Of a stretch of DNA of 64,000 bases, positions 9,672 to 18,615 are shown piece after piece. The DNA is from Methylomonas sp. (GTDB lineage: Bacteria > Pseudomonadota > Gammaproteobacteria > Methylococcales > Methylomonadaceae). How positions within the stretch are numbered: position 1 is the stretch's first letter; each line of letters starts with the position of its first letter. The notes beneath the pieces were generated by a model, which was given only the letters and a program-made list of their open reading frames with translations, had not been told where the DNA came from and did no database searches. The stretch covers positions 1 through 64,000 of the forward strand of contig NZ_JALOBS010000021.1 in NCBI RefSeq assembly GCF_023228165.1, given 5' to 3'. The translations under genes were made by a program, and so were the position numbers.

Positions 9672-10446
9672 CGATTAAATAGCGGCGCAGATGCCATTTA
9701 ACTTCGGACCATTTAGCATGGAGCTTACCCCAAAAAGGCGTTGTTAAACCGTGCAACAACCTAACCCGCAAAACCTCCTCAAAAACCACCGCATTTCCAT
9801 TACTTTGCCCACCAATCTGCATACGAGCAATCACCTTACTTATAAATCCCGCCTTTAATGTTTCACCACTCCGTAATAACAGCTCATAATCCCCAGAAAT
9901 TCTGAAAGTTGTGTCAAATTCGCCGTAGCGCTCGAAATATGAACGCCTGTGTAGCGCACCTGTATGAGCAACGCACATATACTGTTTAAATATGATCCAG
10001 TCCCATGGCCTACCAATGGTTCTTAATAATTTGTTACCGTCATACATTTCTACTCGCCCGCAAATAAAATCGAACTGCTCGGCGGACTGCTTTTGATAGG
10101 CCAGCATATCCGAAATGGCATTAGGCATAAGCGAGTCATCGGCCCCTAAAAAACAAACCCATTCGCCCTGCGCAACGGCCAAACCTTTATTCCAAGCCTC
10201 GTAAATGCCTTTGTCGGGTTCGCTTATCCAGTAATCGATAACATCCTCATGCTGTTTTATTAGATCAACGGTTCCGTCATTGGAACATGCATCAATTATA
10301 ATCCACTCGAAATTCTGATAGTTTTGAGATTGAATCGATTCGATAGCTGCAGGCAAATGCGTTACTGCATTAAACGTGGAGGTGATGATAGAAACAAGCG
10401 GTTCACCTGAATCTGACACCTTTTTAGATACCATATGGTTAATCAA
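9664..10446 (-). CDS. Family 2 glycosyltransferase (WcaA-like)
   Basis: A 260-residue GT-A enzyme. It has the N-terminal SIITSTFNAVTHLPAAIES segment, WIIIDACSNDGT, the YWISEPDKGIYEAWNKG motif, and the metal-binding FLGADD. This motif order is that of colanic-acid-type GT2 enzymes such as WcaA/WcaE. It adds one sugar to the lipid-linked unit. Starts at residue 1 (10446) or residue 5 (10434) are possible. A 46-base gap separates it from the upstream GT4 gene. Confidence 0.85.
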   Translation of the reverse strand: MINHMVSKKVSDSGEPLVSIITSTFNAVTHLPAAIESIQSQNYQNFEWIIIDACSNDGTVDLIKQHEDVIDYWISEPDKGIYEAWNKGLAVAQGEWVCFLGADDSLMPNAISDMLAYQKQSAEQFDFICGRVEMYDGNKLLRTIGRPWDWIIFKQYMCVAHTGALHRRSYFERYGEFDTTFRISGDYELLLRSGETLKAGFISKVIARMQIGGQSNGNAVVFEEVLRVRLLHGLTTPFWGKLHAKWSEVKWHLRRYLIGV

Positions 10447-10492
10447 AAATTTTTCTGCATATCATTATTAAATAAAATACCATCTAGCCTAG

Positions 10493-11734
10493 TTAAGCTT
10501 TATTCAATATATGTTGATATAATTCCATATATCTCTTTACAACCACTCGGCTATCAAACTCAAGTAACACTTTTTTACGTGAATTCTCGCAAATATTTGG
10601 GTATGTCGGGGTAGTTAGCACCCATTCAATGCCTTTAGCAAAATCAACCGTATCGAATAACCGAGCGAGATAGCCGGTTTTTTGGTGTTCAATTAAGTCT
10701 GAATTGCCGCCAACATTAAACCCCACTACAGGTGTACCACAAGCCAAAGATTCCATAATCGTGTTTGAGAGATTTTCTTGTAAACTTGGCACAACTACGA
10801 CGTCAGCAGCAGAATATAACACCCGCAAACTGACATCATCATGTAAACAGCCTAAATAATGCACTTTTTGCTTAAACCCTTGCTGAATTTTCGGCTCCCC
10901 ACTACCAAAAACCACGAGCTCAGTGCTCGTTGAATCGAATTTCTGTAAAGCATCTGAAAGCTCTTTAAAACCTTTACGTGGGTCGCTTGTAGCCCCCATT
11001 ACGCCAAACAAAATAAGTTTTTTGTCCTTTGGCAGGTTGAATAATACTCTGGCCTGTTGTTTATCAAAAGGCGAAAACTGCGCCGTATCAATTGGATTGG
11101 GTAAGTTAAATATCGAGGTGCTGTTAAACAAACTGCTTAACTTCGCACAATCTGCCAACCACTGACTCAAAGCGATAATATTTAAGTTTGAAATTTTAGA
11201 AAAAAAACGATATTTTCTTTGCCAAACTGAGCGGCTTAAATCTTTAATTTTACCGGAATTCAAAGACGGGCAATTACCACACTGTTCTTGATAACCCGCG
11301 CATTCTTGATCGTAATGACAGCCACCTGTGAATGACCACATATCATGAAGGCTCCAGACAATCGGCACATTGATTCTGGCGATATCTTCAATACTCAACA
11401 TGCCACCATTGATCCAGTGCAGATGCACGATATCGGGATTCAGTTCATTGATGCGGCCAACTACATCACTAAATGGCAACCAAGCAGGACTAAAAAGCGA
11501 TTGATTTCTATTCTTGTATCGCAATACTGGCAGACTATCCGCGACTGGGCGAATTTTTCCAATTATCTGCAAAGATCTGCTTTGAGGTTCAAGTACCGTA
11601 TAGTCATCACTAGTTTTTCTTTGCACCAGCATAAGACTGTCAATGCCAGACGTAAGTAGTGATCGGTGTAGACGGTAAGCAGCCCGAGCAGCCCCGCCTT
11701 GAACATCGAAAGCATTGACTGTTAATACTTTCAT
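10493..11734 (-). CDS. Family 4 glycosyltransferase (WcaC-like)
   Basis: A 413-residue GT-B enzyme. The N-terminus MKVLTVNAFDVQGGAARAA and the internal HLHWINGG and WSLHDMWSFTGGCHY motifs are typical of WcaC-like enzymes. A cysteine-containing insert (CAGYQEQCGNCP) is also family-like. The donor domain has VVVPSLQENLSNTIMES with the paired Glu residues. It is predicted to add a hexose to the growing repeat. It overlaps the upstream methyltransferase gene by 4 bases. Confidence 0.85.
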   Translation of the reverse strand: MKVLTVNAFDVQGGAARAAYRLHRSLLTSGIDSLMLVQRKTSDDYTVLEPQSRSLQIIGKIRPVADSLPVLRYKNRNQSLFSPAWLPFSDVVGRINELNPDIVHLHWINGGMLSIEDIARINVPIVWSLHDMWSFTGGCHYDQECAGYQEQCGNCPSLNSGKIKDLSRSVWQRKYRFFSKISNLNIIALSQWLADCAKLSSLFNSTSIFNLPNPIDTAQFSPFDKQQARVLFNLPKDKKLILFGVMGATSDPRKGFKELSDALQKFDSTSTELVVFGSGEPKIQQGFKQKVHYLGCLHDDVSLRVLYSAADVVVVPSLQENLSNTIMESLACGTPVVGFNVGGNSDLIEHQKTGYLARLFDTVDFAKGIEWVLTTPTYPNICENSRKKVLLEFDSRVVVKRYMELYQHILNKA

Positions 11735-12561
11735 AAATTAAAGGAGTACCGGATTCTAGATATTACTGGAACTACAATATTAAGAAAAAAACCTACTAAC
11801 TTTAAATATTTTTCAAGTTTATTGGCATACTCTAATTTCACTTTGTTTGTATTGCGGAAAATTAAGGCATGTTGGGCATTCGGAATGGTACCTAAATATT
11901 CAAGCCCCATGACTTTCATTAGGACTGGAAAGGTATAACGCAGATAAAAAGTAATTGGTAAATGACATTGAATGACAGGATAAAAGCAGTTAGCAAACAC
12001 CAGCACCCCACCATGCTTGGTATGTAACGCCATTTCATACGCTATTTCTATTGGATTTTCCACATGCTCTAATACATCTTGGGCTATTACTGCATCATAT
12101 AGCGAACCCGTATATCCATCTTTAAATTCTACCCTGTTAAAATCACGTGCTTTGGATTTAAAGAAATCGGATGCAAAAGGCTCTACAATGTCTACAGTTA
12201 CATCTTGATCTTTATTTGTCAGCACTTTGGCCAAAACACCGGAACCACCGCCATAATCCGCTAAAGCGCGACAATTATGATTAATGAGATAAGTCGAAAT
12301 AGCCTCTCTGTGTAACGAACTAACTGGGTCTACTTCGGTGAAAACACCATTCATAATCCAAACCGGGTGCCTATAAAATTCAGCAATGTTCTTCTGCGAA
12401 CTAAGGCTAACTTTATTATTTAGGCCGAAGTCATACCAAATTCGATCCATTTCTTCCCAAACCCAATCAACTGCCGGCTTGTCTATTGGTAAACTTTCGA
12501 TATAAGACCGCTCACTTTCTGACAGATCATCTAAATTAATTTTACTGCCCCAAAGTGTCAT
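11731..12561 (-). CDS. Class I SAM-dependent methyltransferase
   Basis: Predicted to methylate a sugar or other glycan group with S-adenosylmethionine. The SAM-binding loop reads ALADYGGGSGVLAKVL, with an acidic ribose-binding residue in VDIVEPF and the post-motif AVIAQDVLEHVENP. A start at 12561 (276 residues) is preferred over 12582 because it gives a 4-base ATGA overlap with the upstream gene, the pattern used throughout the cluster. The acceptor is unknown. Confidence 0.8.
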   Translation of the reverse strand: MTLWGSKINLDDLSESERSYIESLPIDKPAVDWVWEEMDRIWYDFGLNNKVSLSSQKNIAEFYRHPVWIMNGVFTEVDPVSSLHREAISTYLINHNCRALADYGGGSGVLAKVLTNKDQDVTVDIVEPFASDFFKSKARDFNRVEFKDGYTGSLYDAVIAQDVLEHVENPIEIAYEMALHTKHGGVLVFANCFYPVIQCHLPITFYLRYTFPVLMKVMGLEYLGTIPNAQHALIFRNTNKVKLEYANKLEKYLKLVGFFLNIVVPVISRIRYSFNL

Positions 12562-13451
12562 ATACATATGTTTCGTATCCATATCTTGAGTTTGGCTAAA
12601 TAACTCTTTTTTTTAATCAGATTTTTAATGCGTAATACTGCTGTCTCATTCTCTATGATATCTGTGGGAAAACTTGCCTGCCCCAATTCTGAAAGGTTCA
12701 TGCACTGACTACTTTTAGAATCCGTGCAATGGATACCACTACCATCATGTCCAATATTCCGTATAAATGTATGTGCTGGATTAAGACAAAGACCGTTATG
12801 CCTAAATATCGTCGCATACCAAAAAATAGCCCAAGTATCTATTTTTCCCTTAGCATTATCCACAATTTGTGACCAAAAAACTCCTGAATCGTCTAAATCA
12901 AATTGACTCCGTTGCTGGCTAGAAAATTCAATTATAAGTTTTTGAGGGCTCTTTTCATATTTAACCCATCTATCCGCCCAAGATGCCCAACCCCAGCAAT
13001 TCATAATCCTCAACAAAAACGTATCTCCAAGGCCGTCGGGATTAATCGGATAATTCCAACCACTGATATGCCATACCCTAGACTCATTTTCATAAAAAGC
13101 CAAAGCTCTATTCATAAAAGTAAGAAACACAGGACTTGTAATAATATCATCCTCAAGGACGATAACTTTTCCGTATTTGTTAACAACTGTCGTTACGCCG
13201 TCTATGATGTTAGCAGCTAAGCCAATATTGAATTCTCTTTCGATAATTACAACAGAATTAAATCCAACGACTGTCTTAAGATAGTCGCGTACAGCATTTA
13301 CACTTAGGAATACATGCTCATCGATAGGGCCATCACTGTAAATTATCAAATCACTATATTCAGCTAATTCATTCGATTTTAACGATTCTACAGTCTTTCT
13401 TGTATGCTCTGGTCGATTGTATACAAAGAGCACTATGGGAGCTAAATTCAT
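12558..13451 (-). CDS. GNT-I/HlpA-like glycosyltransferase
   Basis: A 297-residue enzyme with a GT-A fold. The N-terminal APIVLFVYNRPEHTRKT, VIVLEDDIITSP (metal-binding acidic cluster) and NCWGWASWADRW motifs are typical of proteins annotated as HlpA-like or GNT-I-type sugar transferases in O-antigen clusters. Role: probably addition of a HexNAc or hexose to the glycan. 4-base overlaps on both sides place it in the operon. Sugar specificity is not known. Confidence 0.75.
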   Translation of the reverse strand: MNLAPIVLFVYNRPEHTRKTVESLKSNELAEYSDLIIYSDGPIDEHVFLSVNAVRDYLKTVVGFNSVVIIEREFNIGLAANIIDGVTTVVNKYGKVIVLEDDIITSPVFLTFMNRALAFYENESRVWHISGWNYPINPDGLGDTFLLRIMNCWGWASWADRWVKYEKSPQKLIIEFSSQQRSQFDLDDSGVFWSQIVDNAKGKIDTWAIFWYATIFRHNGLCLNPAHTFIRNIGHDGSGIHCTDSKSSQCMNLSELGQASFPTDIIENETAVLRIKNLIKKKSYLAKLKIWIRNICI

Positions 13452-14275
13452 GCCAATCTAGATAATAAATCTTTTGAGGATTGATAGAGAATACGTGAAG
13501 TATGTTGTATTTTCAAAGACCAAGGACATACTAACCAAATAAAGATTAGCCAATGAATTGGATTTGACGGATTACGCTTCGAAAAATATTTTCTTATATA
13601 CTCATTTAAATTATTACTGTCAATAGTATGAAATCCAGTAGTTTCTTCATTTAAATAAAGCTTCAGCCTATCATCAGTTTTTAAGATAAATCCTTTACGA
13701 TGCGCCCGTATTGTAAACTCGTAATCAGAAAGATAATGAGGAAGTAGGCTAGGAAAAAAGCCGCCAACCGTCTTAAAATCACGAATCACCAGAAACAAGC
13801 CTCTCGTTGATAAACAGTTTATTTCTTCATATTCTTTTGCTTGAAGAAAACTAAGTTTTCGAAAATCAACATGCACGCCTGAATCAATAATTACTTTTGT
13901 TTTCTGACTATAACATTTAGCTAAAAACAAGCTTGCAGTAGAAGTCTGCAATAGGTTTACGCCAATTTTCAAAAACTTATTATCGAAAATAGTGTCGTCA
14001 TTAATAATGAGGCAATAATCATCATTCTTAGCATTAACCAAAAGCCATTTATAACCTTCTTGCAATGCTCCTGCCCACCATAGATCTCCGCTACCCTTTA
14101 TAACAGTAGTATTCGGTAGGTTTTCAAGAACCATTTCGGAGGTACCATCAGTCGAGCCATCATCAATAAGAACCAAATGATAATTCTCATAAGTTTGATC
14201 AAGCAGACATCGTATAAATTTTTCTGTTATATCCCTTCTATTATGGACAGGCAGGAGTATATAGAGTCGAGACAT
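13448..14275 (-). CDS. Family 2 glycosyltransferase
   Basis: A 275-residue GT-A enzyme with YILLPVHNRRDITEKF at the N-terminus, VLIDDGSTDGTSEM, the sugar-positioning GDLWWAGALQEG, the metal-binding LIINDDTIF and an acceptor-site LLPHYLSDYEFTIRA. These fit rhamnosyltransferase-like GT2 enzymes. It lies 1 base after the preceding zinc-ribbon methyltransferase gene and overlaps the next gene by 4 bases. AT-rich coding sequence. Confidence 0.8.
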   Translation of the reverse strand: MSRLYILLPVHNRRDITEKFIRCLLDQTYENYHLVLIDDGSTDGTSEMVLENLPNTTVIKGSGDLWWAGALQEGYKWLLVNAKNDDYCLIINDDTIFDNKFLKIGVNLLQTSTASLFLAKCYSQKTKVIIDSGVHVDFRKLSFLQAKEYEEINCLSTRGLFLVIRDFKTVGGFFPSLLPHYLSDYEFTIRAHRKGFILKTDDRLKLYLNEETTGFHTIDSNNLNEYIRKYFSKRNPSNPIHWLIFIWLVCPWSLKIQHTSRILYQSSKDLLSRLA

Positions 14276-14276
14276 T

Positions 14277-15218
14277 TTATATTTTTCTTAATATATATAG
14301 CCGACTATCGCCCAAATCCAGAGCATCAAATATTCGAGTAAGTACATGATTAATCTTTAATCTATGTGCAACCGATAAAAACTTGACGCCAACTTTTTGA
14401 GAAAAAGAATATGTCCCTTTCTGCGCCCAAAATTTTGAAGGTACACCTTCATCAGGATAGGTCAACAAATGCACCCACTGGTAATGCAACCACGAAGACG
14501 ATGTTATAGTAAAAGACCGCTCTATACGAAACCCGGATTTTTCTGCAGCAATTTGCATCGAACTCTCAGAAAAAAATTGTAAATGATATGGAGCATGCCA
14601 ATTTATCCAATACCGTCCAAAAAGCCAAGCACCCCAGCCTTTTGCATTAGGCACACTCACTATTAAGTGTCCATCAGGTTTTAAAACCTGAGCAACACCT
14701 TGCAATACAGAAATAGGATTTTGAACGTGCTCAAGTACCTGATCCATGGTTACGTAATCAAAAAACGCCGATTCATATCGCTTTGGATCAAACAACCCTA
14801 CATGAACCTTATAACCAAATTTCTCAGCTACTCGTTTAATATTTTGGTCAGCCTCAACTCCGTATACGTCACAACCTCTGGCTTGGTGATACCCCAAAGT
14901 TTCACCAAAACCGCAGCCAATATCCAACACACGCACATTTTTTGGAACCCAGCGAAATGCTGATGCACTCACCCCATTTAGCCACGCTGAAAATCCAGAT
15001 GCTTCGTAATGCGGTTGGTAGCTTTCGAGACTGAAAGCAGACCGTGGATAGTAGGTTGAATAAAGTGTATTTAGGTCCGCTTGCGAAAAATGCGCATCCA
15101 GAAACGCATGTCCACAAATCAAACAAGCTCTCAGCGGATACGTGCCAGAATAGCCATATCGATCATCATGCAAACTGGTGATGATTTCGGATTCGGAATT
15201 GCATATTGAACAATTCAC
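14277..15218 (-). CDS. Class I SAM-dependent methyltransferase with N-terminal zinc ribbon
   Basis: A 313-residue protein. Residues 3-6 (CSIC) and a CLICGH motif near residue 33 form a four-cysteine zinc ribbon. The methyltransferase core follows with VLDIGCGFGETL and FDYVTMDQVLEHVQNP, then a conserved LIVSVPNAKGWG strand and an NWHAPYHLQFF motif seen in many O-antigen-cluster methyltransferases. Acceptor unknown; probably O-methylation of a glycan sugar or of a precursor. It overlaps the upstream GT2 gene by 4 bases. Confidence 0.82.
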   Translation of the reverse strand: MNCSICNSESEIITSLHDDRYGYSGTYPLRACLICGHAFLDAHFSQADLNTLYSTYYPRSAFSLESYQPHYEASGFSAWLNGVSASAFRWVPKNVRVLDIGCGFGETLGYHQARGCDVYGVEADQNIKRVAEKFGYKVHVGLFDPKRYESAFFDYVTMDQVLEHVQNPISVLQGVAQVLKPDGHLIVSVPNAKGWGAWLFGRYWINWHAPYHLQFFSESSMQIAAEKSGFRIERSFTITSSSWLHYQWVHLLTYPDEGVPSKFWAQKGTYSFSQKVGVKFLSVAHRLKINHVLTRIFDALDLGDSRLYILRKI

Positions 15219-16117
15219 TTGTACAACTCCTTGATAGCTACCTTCAGGCCTTTAGGCACCAATGGTACAATTAGCTTTCTTGGGCTAATACTTTTTATCC
15301 ATGATTGGGAAATCGTTTTTAACAAAACGCTTTTCTCTGCTAGCCCACTAACTTCAAATAGCGCAATTTTGTATAGTTTTACTCTAATAATTGCTTTCAT
15401 CATTAAAGAATCAACGGATGTCATGCCAGAACTTTCATTACTATAAACTGAATTATCGTGGGTTCTGTAAAACTTCAAGACTTCTGAAACTGCCGTTATT
15501 CTACCTCTCGCACTAATCCTAGCCAAAAATGGCACTTCACCATTCGTACACAAATTCTTCCAACCTTTTGAAATTGAAAGACCACAATCCCTGAGAACAT
15601 TGGTCTTATAAATGCCGTAAATGCAGAAGAAAATATTAGAAGTTGGATATTCAAAAAATAATTGCTTCGCAATGCTCCAATCCGAGTTAATTCTTATTGA
15701 GTTTAGCCTATGCATACCAATCTCCCTATCCTCAACATCAATTACTTTGATATCGCATGCGCACAAAACAATTTTTTCATCAGAGAGCATCTCAACTATT
15801 ATTTTCTCCACAAACTCAGGTTCGCATAAATCATCATCTGCTGCCCAAGCGAAATACTCGCCTTTAGCTTCGTTCAAAACAAACTCAAAATTTCCAATAG
15901 GACCAACATTATGACTTTGCTTAAAATATTTAATTCGGCTATCTTTTTTTAAATATTCAATCAGTAAATTGTCTGTTTCGTCATTTTCAGGATTATTGTT
16001 TGAAACAATCACTTCCAAATTAAAATAAGATTGATTAAGAATACAATCCAGAGCCTTTTTCAAGCCAGACGTTCTTTTATAAGTAGGGATACCTATAGTA
16101 ACTAAAGGCTGTCTCAT
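15215..16117 (-). CDS. Family 2 glycosyltransferase
   Basis: A 300-residue GT-A enzyme with TIGIPTYKRTSGLKKALD, VIVSNNNPEND, a FKQSHNVGPIGNFEF acceptor loop and the metal-binding AWAADDDLCEP. The C-terminal part has a YRTHDNSVY motif common in GT2 enzymes of O-antigen clusters. It is predicted to add one sugar to the repeat unit. A 34-base gap separates it from the CmcI-like gene upstream. Confidence 0.82.
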   Translation of the reverse strand: MRQPLVTIGIPTYKRTSGLKKALDCILNQSYFNLEVIVSNNNPENDETDNLLIEYLKKDSRIKYFKQSHNVGPIGNFEFVLNEAKGEYFAWAADDDLCEPEFVEKIIVEMLSDEKIVLCACDIKVIDVEDREIGMHRLNSIRINSDWSIAKQLFFEYPTSNIFFCIYGIYKTNVLRDCGLSISKGWKNLCTNGEVPFLARISARGRITAVSEVLKFYRTHDNSVYSNESSGMTSVDSLMMKAIIRVKLYKIALFEVSGLAEKSVLLKTISQSWIKSISPRKLIVPLVPKGLKVAIKELYK

Positions 16118-16151
16118 AGTTCACTACTGTTTTCAAATATAACGATCATGA

Positions 16152-16934
16152 CTATCGTATTCTTTTCAGATAACCATCCGGTGCCACAGTAATCAGCAAT
16201 TTGCTCTGAATTAACTTGTCAATTTCAAACTCCGGATGCGACTTTAGATATTCCCATACGGCGGTTTTGGGATTATTGCCTGGCCCCCATGGACGGTCAG
16301 GAAACATCTCGGTGGGCATGTCTTCGACAATAGTATCAAACACCACGCAATAGCTGTCTTTACTAGTAAGTGGAGCATAGGCATTCAATTCAGCCAATAC
16401 ATGTTCATGGGTATGATTGCTGTCCAGGCAAACCAATACTCGGGAATAATTGGCGGCGATAGCGTGAACCTGCTCGATGACATCCTGTGCGATGCTGGAG
16501 CCCTGTATCATCTGAATTCGTGAAGCCATCGGGTGCGCCTCGATTGCGGCACGATTATGAGCGCGAATGTCGATGTCGATACCCAGTACCTTGCGATTCG
16601 AAACTTTTGGATCAAACGATTTGCCCTCTTCAATAGCCTCGCACATATCCAGTTGCGCCAGCATGGAAGCACTGAAAATCAGCGAGCCGCCATGAGCGAT
16701 ACCTGTTTCTATGATTAGATCGGGTTTTATTTGCCAGATCAATTCCTGCATCGCCACCATATCCTGCGGGTATTGGATAATCGGACGCCCGAGCCAACGA
16801 AAATTATAGGTATACCCGCCTACGATACCGGCCCTAAGCATCCAAGTTAATGATTCTAAAAACAAGGTAGGATCATTACCTAAACACCTAATGTTTTCCG
16901 CAACTTCTTTTCCGAACAGCTCAGATGTATTCAT
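16152..16934 (-). CDS. CmcI/rhamnosyl O-methyltransferase family protein
   Basis: A 260-residue protein of the cephalosporin-hydroxylase-named family, whose members outside antibiotic clusters act mostly as sugar O-methyltransferases. A class I fold is visible: DLIIETGIAHGGSLIFSA (SAM loop), VLGIDIDIRAHNRAAIE (acidic ribose-binding residues), VLVCLDSNHTHEHV and YCVVFDTIVED (metal-binding acidic residues), and RPWGPGNNPKTAV. It is predicted to O-methylate a deoxyhexose in the glycan. It follows the phosphoesterase gene after 9 bases. Confidence 0.8.
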   Translation of the reverse strand: MNTSELFGKEVAENIRCLGNDPTLFLESLTWMLRAGIVGGYTYNFRWLGRPIIQYPQDMVAMQELIWQIKPDLIIETGIAHGGSLIFSASMLAQLDMCEAIEEGKSFDPKVSNRKVLGIDIDIRAHNRAAIEAHPMASRIQMIQGSSIAQDVIEQVHAIAANYSRVLVCLDSNHTHEHVLAELNAYAPLTSKDSYCVVFDTIVEDMPTEMFPDRPWGPGNNPKTAVWEYLKSHPEFEIDKLIQSKLLITVAPDGYLKRIR

Positions 16935-16943
16935 ATGACTTCC

Positions 16944-17636
16944 TTAGGGTAAAACAATATTGATGGTGTCAACGCGCCCACCAATCTGGGCACCTTGGTA
17001 AAGATTCTCGTAGCAGAAGGGCTCGAATCCGGCAGCTTTCATTGCTGCAACCGTGCGATCAATGTCGTACGCGATCCGATGCAGTTGCACCGTTTCTCCA
17101 TCAAGTATGGCATACGCGGCACGGGAATCGCCGTCACGCGGTTGCCCAACTGAACCAGGGTTACAATAACCAAGCCCATTGAAGTCGACTAGCAACTGCA
17201 CATGCGTATGTCCTGAGAAAAGCCAGCGTACGCCGTCTGGTACCGTATTGCGGGAAACCGTGTAAAGATATTGATCGCAGGGATCATCGGGACCTCCATG
17301 AACAAATAAAAGCTCCTCTTTTCGCAAAAAATCGAGGGAATTGCGCAACCAGTTAACCTGATTCGAGCTAAGAACAGCTCGCTGGTATTCAATGATTTGA
17401 GAGACCACTCTGGATCGGGGGCAGTTTTCATTACGGGTGATGTAGCTGTCGTGATTTCCCAAAATGTTCGTTACATGAAACGATTGCAGCAGGTCGATAC
17501 ATTCTCCGGGCTGAGCGCCATAGCCAACCACATCCCCCAATGAGATAAAACGTGAGCAACCCCGCGATCTTGCGTCCGCGATCACGGCTTGGAGAGCGGG
17601 CAAATTTGCATGGATGTCAGACAGTATCGCTAGCAT
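16944..17636 (-). CDS. Calcineurin-like metallophosphoesterase
   Basis: A 230-residue cytoplasmic phosphoesterase of the YfcE-like group. All metal-site motifs are present in order: DIH (7-9), GDVVGYG, LGNHDSY, FVHGGPDD and SGHTHVQ. Substrate unknown. It overlaps the ATP-grasp gene by 20 bases and is followed by the CmcI-like gene, so its substrate may be a phosphorylated or nucleotide-linked intermediate of this pathway. That link is inference. Confidence 0.85.
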   Translation of the reverse strand: MLAILSDIHANLPALQAVIADARSRGCSRFISLGDVVGYGAQPGECIDLLQSFHVTNILGNHDSYITRNENCPRSRVVSQIIEYQRAVLSSNQVNWLRNSLDFLRKEELLFVHGGPDDPCDQYLYTVSRNTVPDGVRWLFSGHTHVQLLVDFNGLGYCNPGSVGQPRDGDSRAAYAILDGETVQLHRIAYDIDRTVAAMKAAGFEPFCYENLYQGAQIGGRVDTINIVLP

Positions 17637-18615
17637 GAATTACAAAATCCTCGGAATAGCGCCACGCAATGCCTTTTCGAATGGAAGGCATTTCAGGTGT
17701 TTTTTTAAGCAGATAAAAGTCGATGGCCATCGTGGCCTCGTTATACCCAAATGCGGTTCTCAATGAATTGCTACTAGAAAACCTAGGATTTATTTCAAGC
17801 AGGTAGGGGGTGTCGCCTTCCATGCGAAATTGCATATTGGTCGGGCCAACGGGGCAGAAATTCTTGCACAGTCGTTCTACTGCCCGCTCCATTATTAGGT
17901 GATTTGAAACGACTTCTGCTTCTTGCGTATTGCCCGAGGCAGACAGACGTCGGCGAAATATCAATGGACTAATAAATTCCCCTCCCCCCAGGCCAAATAC
18001 ACCGACGGTATATTCTTCGTCAGTATTGCCAACAATCCTTTGCAGCATCCAATCACCCGAAGCTTTATTGCGCCAATACTCAAAATCTTGCTCATCCTGC
18101 AATTTAACGATACCCCGCGACCCATTTCCATGCAAAGGTTTGAGCAATAAGGGAGGAGCTCCTAGTTTATCGATTGCTTCACCCCACGTAGCTGGGCGCA
18201 TCGAAGGAATGACCGGATAGCCTATCTTGGCAAGAGTATTTCCGAAATCCCATTTATTGGCTGTTTGTTGTATTAATTCTGGAGAATTAAGCGCCAGCCG
18301 GGCTCCCAGGGATTCGACCCAGCCTCGGTTTTTATCAAGGAACAACATATCGACTTCAAGCCCGGGCATCACGAGTTGAATTCCATGCCTGCAGATAATA
18401 GCTTGCCAAAAAGCAAGATACTCGGGTGAATCCTCCGGATCAGTTGGTTTCAGCTCGAAAGCATCTACCATGTACGGCCCGGGAGATCCGGCACTACGAT
18501 CAACCCCCACGACCCGGAGAGCACGGCCCGAGGCGCGGAGGCTTCGAACGATTCCCAGCCCAATTATTGCGCCCACACCGGTCACTAAGACAACGATTTC
18601 ATTACCTGCACTCAT
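17617..18615 (-). CDS. ATP-grasp domain protein (carboxylate-amine/thiol ligase fold)
   Basis: A 332-residue protein with an N-terminal nucleotide-binding-like domain (VLVTGVGAIIGLG), the ATP-grasp lid (PLLLKPLHGNGSRGIVKL, with ATP-contacting Lys and the glycine-rich loop), and the metal-binding LLEINPRFSSSNS. Members join a carboxylate to an amine or thiol with ATP. In this setting it could attach an acyl or amino-acid group to the amino sugar made by the DegT enzyme, but neither substrate is proven. It overlaps the upstream gene by 4 bases. Confidence 0.82.
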   Translation of the reverse strand: MSAGNEIVVLVTGVGAIIGLGIVRSLRASGRALRVVGVDRSAGSPGPYMVDAFELKPTDPEDSPEYLAFWQAIICRHGIQLVMPGLEVDMLFLDKNRGWVESLGARLALNSPELIQQTANKWDFGNTLAKIGYPVIPSMRPATWGEAIDKLGAPPLLLKPLHGNGSRGIVKLQDEQDFEYWRNKASGDWMLQRIVGNTDEEYTVGVFGLGGGEFISPLIFRRRLSASGNTQEAEVVSNHLIMERAVERLCKNFCPVGPTNMQFRMEGDTPYLLEINPRFSSSNSLRTAFGYNEATMAIDFYLLKKTPEMPSIRKGIAWRYSEDFVIHASDTV

